Below the pieces are notes generated by a model. The model was not told the origin of the DNA. It did not search any database and saw nothing but the letters and a program-made list of their open reading frames with translations. A stretch of DNA of 64,000 nt from Cyclobacteriaceae bacterium (GTDB lineage Bacteria; Bacteroidota; Bacteroidia; Cytophagales; Cyclobacteriaceae), in assembly GCA_028281285.1 (NCBI GenBank), contig JANQKF010000015.1:186001-250000 (forward strand), in the 5' to 3' direction. Both the position numbers and the translations under genes were made by a program. How positions within the stretch are numbered: position 1 is the first letter of the stretch; each line of letters opens with the position of its first letter. Positions 9,007 through 16,363 of the stretch are shown in pieces.

Positions 9007-10584
9007 TTAAGCAGTTTGTTGCTGCTGGATAAATGTGATTACAATGAATTCTGCAGGGTGAGAAACAGCTACCATTACGGTGATGTTCATGAATCCCTGG
9101 GCTACGTCTTCCGCAGTCATCGTCTGGTTCAACCCAACGGCTACCTTGAACGCACTACCTTTGGCTCCCACCACTGCACCCTTACTCCATTGATCGGTCA
9201 AGAAGTTTTCAATCATCGTTTTGACCAATGCCCATGTATTCGCTGTATTCGGCTCAAACACATACGCCCTGGCTGCCAATTTGATGGATTGTTCGAGCAT
9301 GATCATGGTTCGCTTGACATTGGTATATCGCCAGTCATCACTATTGCCATCTAAGGTTCTCGCTCCCCATACCAAAGTACCAAGGCCCGTAAATAAACGG
9401 ATCGCATTAATCGACTTGCCAGTAAGTGCATCCACATTCAATGGTCCTTGCTGAGCATCAGTGAGATTGATGGTCGGGCCGGTAACGGAATTGATACTCA
9501 CATTGGCGGGAGCATTCCAAACGCCTTTGGTATTATCAACCATAGTATAAACGCCTGCCATTGCTCCGGAAGGTGGGAGATTATTTACCTGGAGCATGAG
9601 ATGCTTCATCATATTAGTATAGTCTTTACTCGCCACCATCAAAGCTTGGTTACTTTGAGCACTAGTGGGAGCATTGGTTGCAGGTGGCTTTTCAATTTGG
9701 CCAATGATATTCGCAACAGATGAGCCAGCTGCGGGCTGCAGTACAGTATTAACGGCTGTAATTCCGCCACCGATATTTGTGTAATCAATCTCAGTAGGTT
9801 GAGTGATCAGCGTATTCAGAAAAGGATAATAGGCATTCCCGTATTTGAGATCGTTCATTCCTGTGCCCGTTCTAAAAGCGGTGATGTCATTCATGAATTG
9901 TAGGGGGTCAGGTTCATTACCTCCAACCACATCAAAAATGGAAACAAGACTCTCCTGTTCACCACAGAAGTCCAACATTTTTTGAGTAAGCTCAGAGTAC
10001 CCATCTGCTCCCAGCAACGTTCCGTCCGGAACTACCAACATGGTTGGCATTGGGTCTTGCAAACTGGCCAGTTGGTCAATTCCATTCGACAGTTCGGTGA
10101 ACTGAATATTGGGATTAATCAATGGATCACCGTTGGCACTCGATTTTCCCGATGGGGAAGCATATGATCCAACGGATACGACATACGCCTGCCCTCCACC
10201 ATTCGCAAAGAAGAAACGAATACTATTGTACAAATAGTAAATCGTAGACATATCAGGGTTAACCGTATAGATGTTCCCATTGACCGTGAAATAATCTCCA
10301 ACGGTCGGTTTTTTAGTCTGTGCATTGAAGTAGTAGATCGGAGAATACTGTTGTAGAGGAGCCGCTGGAGCTACCGGTTCTATAACTCCGAAATAGGTCA
10401 TAAAGTCCTGAAGAGAACTGATCAATACAGGCTTGTTCAAATAAGACTTGCCTTCATAATCCGCTCGTGCCGTATATCCCACAAAAGCCGGTATTGCCGT
10501 TTGAACGGCCACCACCGAATTCGGAAACGCATTTTCCTCATCGATATAAACTCCAGGGGTGGTTGGTGTCACTGCTAAAGCCAT
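9007..10584 (-). CDS. eCIS contractile sheath protein (Afp2/3-like)
   Basis: 525 aa. The N-terminus (TPGVYIDEENAFPNSVVAV, then IPAFVGYTARA) and the C-terminus (LTDQWSKGAVVGAKGSAFKV, ending AEFIVITFIQQQQTA) are the two interlocking arms that mesh sheath subunits in phage tails and CIS. The middle insertion (residues about 60-330) is the variable, surface-exposed domain. There is a single sheath gene, in contrast to the three in Afp, which is usual for AlgoCIS-like loci. Contraction of this sheath drives the tube and spike forward. Confidence 0.95.
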   Translation of the reverse strand: MALAVTPTTPGVYIDEENAFPNSVVAVQTAIPAFVGYTARADYEGKSYLNKPVLISSLQDFMTYFGVIEPVAPAAPLQQYSPIYYFNAQTKKPTVGDYFTVNGNIYTVNPDMSTIYYLYNSIRFFFANGGGQAYVVSVGSYASPSGKSSANGDPLINPNIQFTELSNGIDQLASLQDPMPTMLVVPDGTLLGADGYSELTQKMLDFCGEQESLVSIFDVVGGNEPDPLQFMNDITAFRTGTGMNDLKYGNAYYPFLNTLITQPTEIDYTNIGGGITAVNTVLQPAAGSSVANIIGQIEKPPATNAPTSAQSNQALMVASKDYTNMMKHLMLQVNNLPPSGAMAGVYTMVDNTKGVWNAPANVSINSVTGPTINLTDAQQGPLNVDALTGKSINAIRLFTGLGTLVWGARTLDGNSDDWRYTNVKRTMIMLEQSIKLAARAYVFEPNTANTWALVKTMIENFLTDQWSKGAVVGAKGSAFKVAVGLNQTMTAEDVAQGFMNITVMVAVSHPAEFIVITFIQQQQTA

Positions 10585-10603
10585 AGTTAATTTTTTTTAT
10601 TTG

Positions 10604-11359
10604 TTACAAATAGACATATGTTTTGGAGGAGAACTTGGCGCTCTTTGAACTAGTCAGTGGAGCAATATTGGCCACACTTGGAGCTGGAAGAAATCTCTCC
10701 GGGTTGATATTTAAATAAATTTTGTTTTTCTGAGTCTGATATACCGGGACCTGCCCTCTTGATGCGAACAGCAAGGCAGCCTGTCCATTTTCCAAGGTTG
10801 TTGGCTTGGGCACACCAAATTTGATATCCCCTTCCATTCTTAATTCTGTATTGGAATAATTTAGGACGTAGTATTCCCAAATTGTCTTTCTTGAATCAAA
10901 TGAAATGTTGTAAGCTGCCGACTTGATAGAACTTGTCTTTTCTTCTATCAACTCACTCCATGATATTGAGGCAATTGCGAAACCCTGACGCTCCGAACCG
11001 ATGGTATAGCTCAATTTGCCATTACCAGACACACCCTTATTCGAGAAAATCAGAGTATTGAGATTGTTTTCAGGAAGGTCAGTGAAATTGCTGAAACTTA
11101 CATTTTGAGAATGGAAACCAAATTCACAAACTAAGCCTTCTATTTCTTTGAGTTGATTCTCAATCAAATTAGCTCGTTCCCAAAAATCGACATTATATAG
11201 CACAACCAAGCCTGAATCAGTTCTCCTGAAAAGAAGCCCAAACCTTTTCATAAGGCTGGTGCAAGCACTGGTAGGAGATACCACCAACTCATGGAACTTC
11301 CCATCGGTGTAGTAGGAATGAGAGAAGTTGATCTCAAAGAAAGTGGCGTAAGTACTCAT
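10604..11359 (-). CDS. unknown eCIS protein between tail terminator and sheath
   Basis: 251 aa, not recognised. Its ATG overlaps the stop of the Pvc16-like gene by one base (TAATG) and it ends 19 bp before the sheath start, so it is part of the structural operon. The sequence is soluble, without signal or membrane segments; the first 90 residues have a mixed alpha/beta look (FHELVVSPTSACTSLMKRFG) and the end is Pro/Ser rich (RFLPAPSVANIAPLTSSKSA). Genes in this place in related Bacteroidota loci code for cap or tube-plug proteins; this is inference from position only. Confidence 0.7.
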   Translation of the reverse strand: MSTYATFFEINFSHSYYTDGKFHELVVSPTSACTSLMKRFGLLFRRTDSGLVVLYNVDFWERANLIENQLKEIEGLVCEFGFHSQNVSFSNFTDLPENNLNTLIFSNKGVSGNGKLSYTIGSERQGFAIASISWSELIEEKTSSIKSAAYNISFDSRKTIWEYYVLNYSNTELRMEGDIKFGVPKPTTLENGQAALLFASRGQVPVYQTQKNKIYLNINPERFLPAPSVANIAPLTSSKSAKFSSKTYVYL

Positions 11360-11946
11360 TAGTTTAGGTTGTTGGGGGTCACTTGTGGAGATGTTCCAGA
11401 GATATTGGCGACCTCATTGGTGATCTGATCACCATCAACGCACAACATCTTCATTTTATATATGGCCGAAGGCAAATATTTAGCCCCTAATGATTCATAC
11501 AGGTGAGCTGCCTCTCTGTAAGACAACTTTTCCATATCGAAGATCAATTTGTTTATGTCACTGGGGAAGTCAGGATATTGCTGCCCTGTGAAAACTGGTG
11601 AAGATTGAAAATAGAGGATCGTCTTTGAAAGAAATTTCAGCGACTCTTCATAGAGGTCAAAATTCGCTGAAAACAACACGTCCAGATTTAAGAAAAGGGG
11701 TGGATAACTAATCGTTGATGTTGTTCCATTGGCCTGTTGCGAATGAAAACTCCCGTTGTACTTTGTGGAAGTCTCTTTTTCAACGTTGATTAGTGTGACA
11801 ACCACTTTATTGTGAGCGCCTACCGGAACCGAGCCATCTGAATTTACGATATTGGAAAGCACCGCTCCATCTGAAACCAAATCGAAAGACGACTTAAGAT
11901 AATTATTAAGTTTTTCAGTAATGAATTTCAATGCTTCATTAATCAT
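11359..11946 (-). CDS. Pvc16/DUF4255 family tail terminator (Afp16-like)
   Basis: 195 aa, first gene of the visible eCIS operon. The start MINEALKFITEKLNNYL, the VGAHNKVVVTLINVEKE strand and PPLFLNLDVLFSANF match the DUF4255 (Pvc16_N) family, whose members cap tube and sheath and fix particle length. The family's second half also fits (YREAAHLYESLGAKYLPSAIYKMKML). An AT-rich region of about 250 bp without genes lies upstream and should hold the operon promoter. In Afp and PVC the homologue is the last gene of the structural set; here it is the first. Confidence 0.88.
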   Translation of the reverse strand: MINEALKFITEKLNNYLKSSFDLVSDGAVLSNIVNSDGSVPVGAHNKVVVTLINVEKETSTKYNGSFHSQQANGTTSTISYPPLFLNLDVLFSANFDLYEESLKFLSKTILYFQSSPVFTGQQYPDFPSDINKLIFDMEKLSYREAAHLYESLGAKYLPSAIYKMKMLCVDGDQITNEVANISGTSPQVTPNNLN

Positions 11947-12200
11947 AATTGAACTAAATATATTATTTTCAATTAATTACTCAAACAAATAATAATAAAT
12001 TTAATGATATCAATAGATAATATAATTTCTTGAATATTATTATTTTTTGAATATGTCAACGAAGCCAGATTCTGCCCGGCTGTCTGGAAGTCCTGTTCTG
12101 GTTCATGTATAGGCAAAAAACCAAGCCGGCTACCATAAAATAAAGAATGTGATCACTTGTACTTTTCCGTTCCAGCGCGTATCCGGGATTTTATACGACC
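11947..12200. other. AT-rich leader of the eCIS operon, no gene seen
   Basis: The first 110 bases are extremely AT-rich with runs of TTATTATT; no exact TAnnTTTG box for the minus strand was found, though degenerate TATTTG-like matches occur at about 11980-12000. The promoter of the eCIS operon should lie here. No open frame of note on either strand. Confidence 0.4.
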
Positions 12201-12231
12201 GGAAAAAGAAAAGGCTGACGTGGGTCAGCCT
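12201..12231 (-). terminator. terminator, probably the original one of tRNA-Ala
   Basis: Read on the minus strand, AGGCTGAC and GTCAGCCT form a perfect 8-bp stem with a 4-base loop, followed by TTTTCTTTTT. It begins 9 bp after the displaced 15-bp tRNA 3' end at 12241-12255, the usual place for a tRNA terminator, and no other minus-strand gene ends close by. Confidence 0.75.
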
Positions 12232-12240
12232 CATTTGATG

Positions 12241-12255
12241 GTGGAGAATACCGGA
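12241..12255 (-). repeat. attachment-site-like copy of the tRNA-Ala 3' end
   Basis: The 15 bases gtggagaataccgga are identical to positions 15566-15580, the acceptor and T-arm end of tRNA-Ala(GGC); identity stops abruptly on both sides. By chance a given 15-mer is expected far less than once in 64 kb. The pair would be attL/attR of an element integrated into the tRNA gene. Confidence 0.75.
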
Positions 12256-12323
12256 CTCCCTTGTTCGTAGCTTTCTTACTCTTGTTATTGCTCATAATCA
12301 GCACTATAGGCCATTATTGATAA

Positions 12324-12390
12324 TGTGACAGCGTGTGACAAGTACGATTCACCGCACTTTTACTCCGAAATTGTGACAACCTTTGTGACA
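12324..12390 (+). repeat. four TGTGACA direct repeats
   Basis: The heptamer tgtgaca occurs at 12324, 12334, 12372 and 12384, as two close pairs (spacing 10 and 12 bp, about one helical turn). They lie about 70-150 bp inside the island's left end. This layout would suit arm-type sites of a recombinase or operators for the island's HTH protein; neither is shown. Confidence 0.55.
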
Positions 12391-12418
12391 AATCCACCCC
12401 AAAATCGTGCCCGTTTTT

Positions 12419-12444
12419 GGTCAGAATTTTCGAAACTTCTGACC
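12419..12444. repeat. 8-bp inverted repeat in the island's left non-coding end
   Basis: GGTCAGAA and TTCTGACC flank a 10-base loop. Nearby are two more small dyads (CCGAA-AA-TTCGG near 12484, TCCGG-TTCT-CCGGA near 12527). With the TGTGACA repeats they make 12256-12571 a structured non-coding region; no gene is seen in it. No T-tract, so not a clear terminator for the ASCH gene that ends at 12572. Confidence 0.4.
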
Positions 12445-12571
12445 ATCAAGGACTAATGTAAAACCTCACTACATATCCAATGTCCGAAAATTCGGTCAAC
12501 AAACACATAATTACGTACCTATTGTCCGGTTCTCCGGAATAACTTGAAACGTGCTTTACCTTAATTTGTGA

Positions 12572-12943
12572 TTATCGTATATATGCGAATGACTGAGGAG
12601 GTGTAATTCCGAATGTTTCTTTGATACACATTGGGCTGTCATATTTTTCAGCTTTTTTCACTTCGATGGCAAACCCACTTTCGATTCCTTCAAAATACTG
12701 TAAATAATAATCCTCTGATATTCCGGAATACTCATTGGTGTATTCCCATAAAGGTTTTATCTCATCATGAAGTACTGATCCAATTTCAAATTCGCCAATG
12801 ACCTTACTAATTGGAGCTGACGCATAGACGACCACCACCTTTACTTCTGTATTCTTATAAATTCTTCTCCTGAACTCAAAGCGTTTTGAACCATCAAAAA
12901 TCTTCTCAGCGAATTCAGGTTTAATCGATAATATAACTTTCAT
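12572..12943 (-). CDS. ASCH domain protein
   Basis: 123 aa. The start MKVILSIKPEFAEKIFDGSK with FEFRRR and the strand VVVYASAPISKVIGEFEI are typical of small ASCH (PUA-like) proteins, which bind RNA or modified nucleotides in a basic cleft; E22, R25 and K20 line the expected site. The tail PQSFAYIR closes the beta-barrel. The gene overlaps the end of the PIN-GNAT-EVE gene by 23 bp and is last in the island operon, so it probably works with that protein. Its exact ligand is unknown; a toxin or modified-base reader role is inferred from family and context. Confidence 0.85.
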   Translation of the reverse strand: MKVILSIKPEFAEKIFDGSKRFEFRRRIYKNTEVKVVVVYASAPISKVIGEFEIGSVLHDEIKPLWEYTNEYSGISEDYYLQYFEGIESGFAIEVKKAEKYDSPMCIKETFGITPPQSFAYIR

Positions 12944-14423
12944 TTGCTCTTGCTTCGGTCAACATTCTTTCAAATGTCCCTTGTTCTAAGGGTTCAAATC
13001 CTCTAGGCCATTCATTGAGGAGACCAAGTTCATTTAGTCTTCGATAATTCACTTTTGGTGTCGGCAGCGAATCTATATAAAGAAAGTAAACAATAAAAGG
13101 TCTCGATCTCGGATTATAATTCCAATATGCTCTTAATTCGTCATCATTGAAAACACTTCTCTTTCTGCACAGTTCAATGAAATGAGATTCGTCTCTGATG
13201 TCATGAACAGCTTTCTCCACCACCCCAATTGTCGAAATCACACTTCGATGAATACCTCCGGTTCTATAGAAGAGTATAATATCTCCAGGGTTCAAATTCC
13301 TGTTTACAGATCTAGATATATAGACTTTTCTAATTGCATTACGGTAAGGTTCATTTTCCATGAAATCATGAGGTGACTCATTATTCAAAATGGAATCTGG
13401 GAAAAGTTCCGTATGGTATTCGGGGTAAATGGGAACTATAAATCTAGGCCTAGATTTTGACACAAATGGATAGGTAAGTCTAGGGTTTTCAATATTGACA
13501 AATGGCCTAAAGTCTCTGACATAAACTAATTCATTTCCATTTTCTGTGATTTTCTCACCCCAGTAAACAAAACCCCAGTCTTCCAACAGCAATATCAATC
13601 TTTCCTGTTCGGATCTCCGATTGAAAATTGTGACATATATTTCATCCACTCTGTTGAGTAAAGCATTGTCGAAAACAATTTTCAAAAACCTCTCCCCCAA
13701 TTTGTACCCAGTAGATTCTACTTTAAAAGTGCCAATTTTTAACCGTTTCTTAGGGGCAAAATTGGGGTTTATGTCACCATAATTTTCTTCTTGATTTTCA
13801 ATTTTGACATACAAAAATGCACGTACTCTGTCATCTGAAACACATACATAACATTCGTCATCTGCCTTTCGTTGAAACCATTCCTCAAAGCCATTATAAT
13901 CTTCCTTGAAGCTATTAAAAAAGTCATCCCCCAGATTCACGTTGCCGAAATACTGCTTCTTGGCCGCTAGAACTTCATAATCTCTTAAACCAGGGTTTTC
14001 TACAATGACCTTTTGTAAAAAAGAATCGATAGTAAAGACCTTTTCTCCAATACCAAGAGTTCTGGCTTTGGCATGAACACCTCTGTCCTCTGAAATAAGA
14101 AGATCCACTCGTCTATTGTATACCTCTTTTATCAAATCTGTATCGACCGAATCGTTTACAGTTCTGTCGTTCGCACGGAGTGCAATTATTTGTTCGACTT
14201 CTTCTGAGATTGTTCTCAGTGCTTGATAGTTTTGAGCCTTTATAGTCATCGTTCTCACAACCTCTGGATCGTCATGTCTGGCAAATTCATCAATGGTTGA
14301 GGGGTGAATGCATTTCTCATATCCCAAAGTGTCCAACCAGTTGAAGAGTATTCCAATGTCTTCGTTGACTACTGTCCTTGCTTCTCGATGAATAATGATA
14401 TTCGTATCTAACAGTATTCTCAT
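12921..14423 (-). CDS. three-domain PIN nuclease - GNAT acetyltransferase - EVE/PUA-like protein
   Basis: 500 aa. Residues 1-150 are a PIN domain with all four acidic positions in sight: LLDTNIII (D6), STIDEF (E46), VDTDLI (D97 region) and ISEDRGVHAKA. Residues about 190-300 look like a GNAT fold, with FKVESTGYKLGERFLKIVF as the acetyl-CoA loop and a final LEDWGFVYWGE strand. Residues about 330-490 resemble EVE/PUA-like domains: VYISRSVNRNLNPGDIILFY, then ISTIGVVEKAV and PFIVYFLYIDSL. PIN domains cut RNA; EVE and ASCH domains read modified bases; the combination in one chain suggests RNA surveillance or phage defence. ATG overlaps the preceding stop by 4 bp. Domain calls rest on motif reading only. 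Confidence 0.75.
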   Translation of the reverse strand: MRILLDTNIIIHREARTVVNEDIGILFNWLDTLGYEKCIHPSTIDEFARHDDPEVVRTMTIKAQNYQALRTISEEVEQIIALRANDRTVNDSVDTDLIKEVYNRRVDLLISEDRGVHAKARTLGIGEKVFTIDSFLQKVIVENPGLRDYEVLAAKKQYFGNVNLGDDFFNSFKEDYNGFEEWFQRKADDECYVCVSDDRVRAFLYVKIENQEENYGDINPNFAPKKRLKIGTFKVESTGYKLGERFLKIVFDNALLNRVDEIYVTIFNRRSEQERLILLLEDWGFVYWGEKITENGNELVYVRDFRPFVNIENPRLTYPFVSKSRPRFIVPIYPEYHTELFPDSILNNESPHDFMENEPYRNAIRKVYISRSVNRNLNPGDIILFYRTGGIHRSVISTIGVVEKAVHDIRDESHFIELCRKRSVFNDDELRAYWNYNPRSRPFIVYFLYIDSLPTPKVNYRRLNELGLLNEWPRGFEPLEQGTFERMLTEARANESYIID

Positions 14424-14947
14424 AGGTTTAGCTTTTCTATCTCTTCAATCAATTCTTCAATATCATCCTGAACGATGACTGCCTTCACTCCAATTAATTT
14501 GGCCACTTCTAATCCATGCTCCACTTCCTTGTCTTGCATTTCTTTTAGGACGGCTTCTTCATACTTTCGGTGATCTCTATTTGACAATCGATCCGAAACC
14601 TCTTCCACATTACAAGTCTTGATTGCAATGAGTCTTGGAGATATCAATTCAAATGTCTTGACATCAACTTTGTTAATCTTTCCTTGAGAGTCGAACAGGC
14701 AAAAATGTCCATCTAAAATGTAACTGGAATTCATATCTACTTTACCCCTTAGTCCCGAGATCAATCTGTTTTGGGTATCGGAAATGTCACTTACCAATTT
14801 ATTGGTTTGGTCGGTGTTCAACTCTGACCACTTCAACACATCGCTTGCACTCAAATGAATTAAACCGAGCTTATCACTTATTTTTGACGCAATTATGCCT
14901 TTACCTGATCCATGAATACCCCCTAAAAAAACAATATTCTCATGCAT
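14420..14947 (-). CDS. P-loop ATP-binding protein, adenylate-kinase-like fold
   Basis: 175 aa when begun at ATG 14947; a TTG four codons upstream is less likely. Walker A is VFLGGIHGSGKGIIASKI; LGLIHLSASDVLKW resembles the NMP-binding region of nucleoside monophosphate kinases, YILDGHFCLFD would be the Walker B strand, and RLSNRDHRKY the lid arginines. Closest in style to small AAA/AK-like kinases found with ASCH proteins. It is first in the island operon and overlaps the PIN-GNAT-EVE gene by ATGA, so the products are probably made in a fixed ratio. Substrate unknown. Confidence 0.75.
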   Translation of the reverse strand: MHENIVFLGGIHGSGKGIIASKISDKLGLIHLSASDVLKWSELNTDQTNKLVSDISDTQNRLISGLRGKVDMNSSYILDGHFCLFDSQGKINKVDVKTFELISPRLIAIKTCNVEEVSDRLSNRDHRKYEEAVLKEMQDKEVEHGLEVAKLIGVKAVIVQDDIEELIEEIEKLNL

Positions 14948-15157
14948 GCTGTGTGGCAAAAATGACTGTTCATCTTAGTCTTTCAGATAACAAGATATAA
15001 AAACATACAAAATAAACTTATAATAGTTATATGAAATGCATCTAGTTTATGATGGTTAAAACCGCCCAACAAATCTGAACTAGTAACTTTTATGGTAAGA
15101 ATAGTTTCTCTCACTAACTGAGTCACAAATATCTCAACAAGAAATACTTGCGAGAAA

Positions 15158-15478
15158 ATGAAGCGCAACCACCAAAAACTAAAATATCGCTTGGCCCAAA
15201 TGGCTGTGATTTTGCCATTTAAGATGACTGAAAAAGAATTTTGTGAAAAACTCGGAATTCCGTGGTCTACTTATCAAAAAGACAAGAGCACCCTTAAAAC
15301 AGACAGGTTTTCAATGCCCGAATCTCGACTCTATAGATATGCAAAAGCATATGGAGTCAAAATGGAAGATATCCTAAATTACAAGATCGATGTCTTGTGC
15401 CTTGATCAAATGGATGAGGAAGAAATGGTCAGGCGAGTTGCTGCGGAATTTGGACTTTCACGGTCCATAAGTCCATAA
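15158..15478 (+). CDS. small HTH-like protein, possible island regulator
   Basis: 106 aa, divergent from the three-gene operon across a 198-bp AT-rich spacer. MTEKEFCEKLGIPWSTYQKD looks like a helix-turn-helix with a recognition helix, followed by SRLYRYAKAYGVKMEDILNY, reminiscent of XRE/Cro-type proteins that end in a short helix. The N-terminus is basic (MKRNHQKLKYR). The best guess is a DNA-binding regulator of the island. It reads toward the tRNA-Ala gene and ends 36 bp before that gene's terminator hairpin. No close family is recognised. Confidence 0.65.
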   Translation: MKRNHQKLKYRLAQMAVILPFKMTEKEFCEKLGIPWSTYQKDKSTLKTDRFSMPESRLYRYAKAYGVKMEDILNYKIDVLCLDQMDEEEMVRRVAAEFGLSRSISP

Positions 15479-15513
15479 TCATAGACGCATTCTAGGATGA
15501 TGGACTTTTTGTA

Positions 15514-15561
15514 TAAAAAAAATAAGCTCGTAATAATCTGATTTACAGATAGTTACGAGCT
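15514..15561 (-). terminator. terminator after tRNA-Ala(GGC)
   Basis: On the minus strand AGCTCGTAA and TTACGAGCT pair (9 bp), with an inner 5-bp stem CTGTA-region, followed by TATTTTTTTT. It starts 5 bp after the tRNA 3' end and lies inside the island, so it came with the element. Confidence 0.8.
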
Positions 15562-15565
15562 CTTT

Positions 15566-15640
<75 letters not shown>

Positions 15641-15706
15641 ATTGTCTATACATTCCCTTGACTCTACAAGGTCATCCGAAAAATCTGCCTTTACAACTCA
15701 ACGAAT

Positions 15707-15751
15707 GCTCAGCGAGCTGAGCCTGTCTGCCGACAGGCAGGCTAATTCCCC
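15707..15751 (-). pseudogene. decayed 5' half of a second tRNA-Ala, with palindromic insert
   Basis: On the minus strand GGGGAATTAG matches the tRNA-Ala start, is broken by a 20-bp imperfect palindrome (15722-15741), then resumes with CTCAGCT and a full D-arm (GCTC...GAGC). After the D-arm no anticodon or T-arm can be found, so it is not a working tRNA. It lies 67 bp upstream of the intact gene. Confidence 0.65.
15722..15741. repeat. 20-bp palindromic repeat element
   Basis: CCTGTCTGCCGACAGGCAGG folds as an 8-bp stem (one G-T pair) with a CCGA loop. It sits precisely inside the tRNA-like sequence and looks like a short interspersed repeat that inserts into, or is tolerated in, structured RNA genes. 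Confidence 0.6.
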
Positions 15752-15787
15752 AAACAGAGGCTAAATATAGGAGAGGGAAGATTTAAA

Positions 15788-16267
15788 TCAAAGCACTCTT
15801 CGTGCCCTTCTAAACCTTTTCATGTAGTAGTCAGAATACAAATTACTCTCGGTGACACCCAGCGAAGTAGATGCATGGATAAACCTTACCTCCTTACCAC
15901 CTTTAACTGAGGTAACAATGCCAGCATGAGTGATCTTGTTTTTCTTTTTCCCAGTTGCAAAAAATAACATATCACCGGGCCTTAAATCTTTAAGTCTCAC
16001 TTTCTCTCCCTTCTTTGACTGATCGGCTGAAACTCTAGGCAAGGTGACCTTGACACTTTTAAAAGCATGATAGAGCAATGCTGAACAATCGATCCCAACC
16101 CTGGTGGTGCCACCGTATTTATAAGGAGTACCCGTATAGGATCTGGCCGTCTGTATCACAATTTCGGACTTCTTGATCCTGGCCCTATTACCAACAACGC
16201 AACCGGTATTGATTAGGACTAAAAGCAATAAAAGGAGAGACAGTTTTGGCGAAAACTGAAGTTTCAT
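15788..16267 (-). CDS. NlpC/P60 (C40) cell-wall peptidase, lipoprotein
   Basis: Peptidoglycan endopeptidase cutting D-Glu-DAP type bonds. Start chosen at ATG 16267 (159 aa), since it gives a lipoprotein signal: MKLQFSPK, a leucine run and the lipobox LINTGC; the longer frame from a GTG is unlikely. The NlpC/P60 domain holds the catalytic Cys in VGIDCSALLYHAF, the first His in ITHAGIVTSV and the second His in VRFIHASTSLGV; RPGDMLFF is also conserved. It should be anchored in the outer or inner membrane facing the periplasm. Divergent from the CAP-domain gene, about 97 bp away; the shared region may hold both promoters. Confidence 0.93.
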   Translation of the reverse strand: MKLQFSPKLSLLLLLLVLINTGCVVGNRARIKKSEIVIQTARSYTGTPYKYGGTTRVGIDCSALLYHAFKSVKVTLPRVSADQSKKGEKVRLKDLRPGDMLFFATGKKKNKITHAGIVTSVKGGKEVRFIHASTSLGVTESNLYSDYYMKRFRRARRVL

Positions 16268-16363
16268 GATTTGAGTAGTTAGGCTTAACAAAAATAAAAT
16301 AATTCGCCTTAATCCGATGATTATAAGGAGGGTATTCACTTAATTAGTTGTAATCCTAGAGTC

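Noticed and set aside
12241-12255. A chance match to tRNA-Ala
   Set aside because: Fifteen identical bases ending at a terminator with tRNA-like spacing are better explained by integration.
14983-15168. 61-aa minus-strand frame in the divergent spacer of the island
   Set aside because: AT-rich, overlaps the start of the HTH-like gene on the other strand, with no recognisable pattern; more likely promoter DNA.
15641-15760. A second functional tRNA gene
   Set aside because: Only the acceptor start and D-arm can be matched; anticodon arm, T-arm and 3' acceptor strand are absent.
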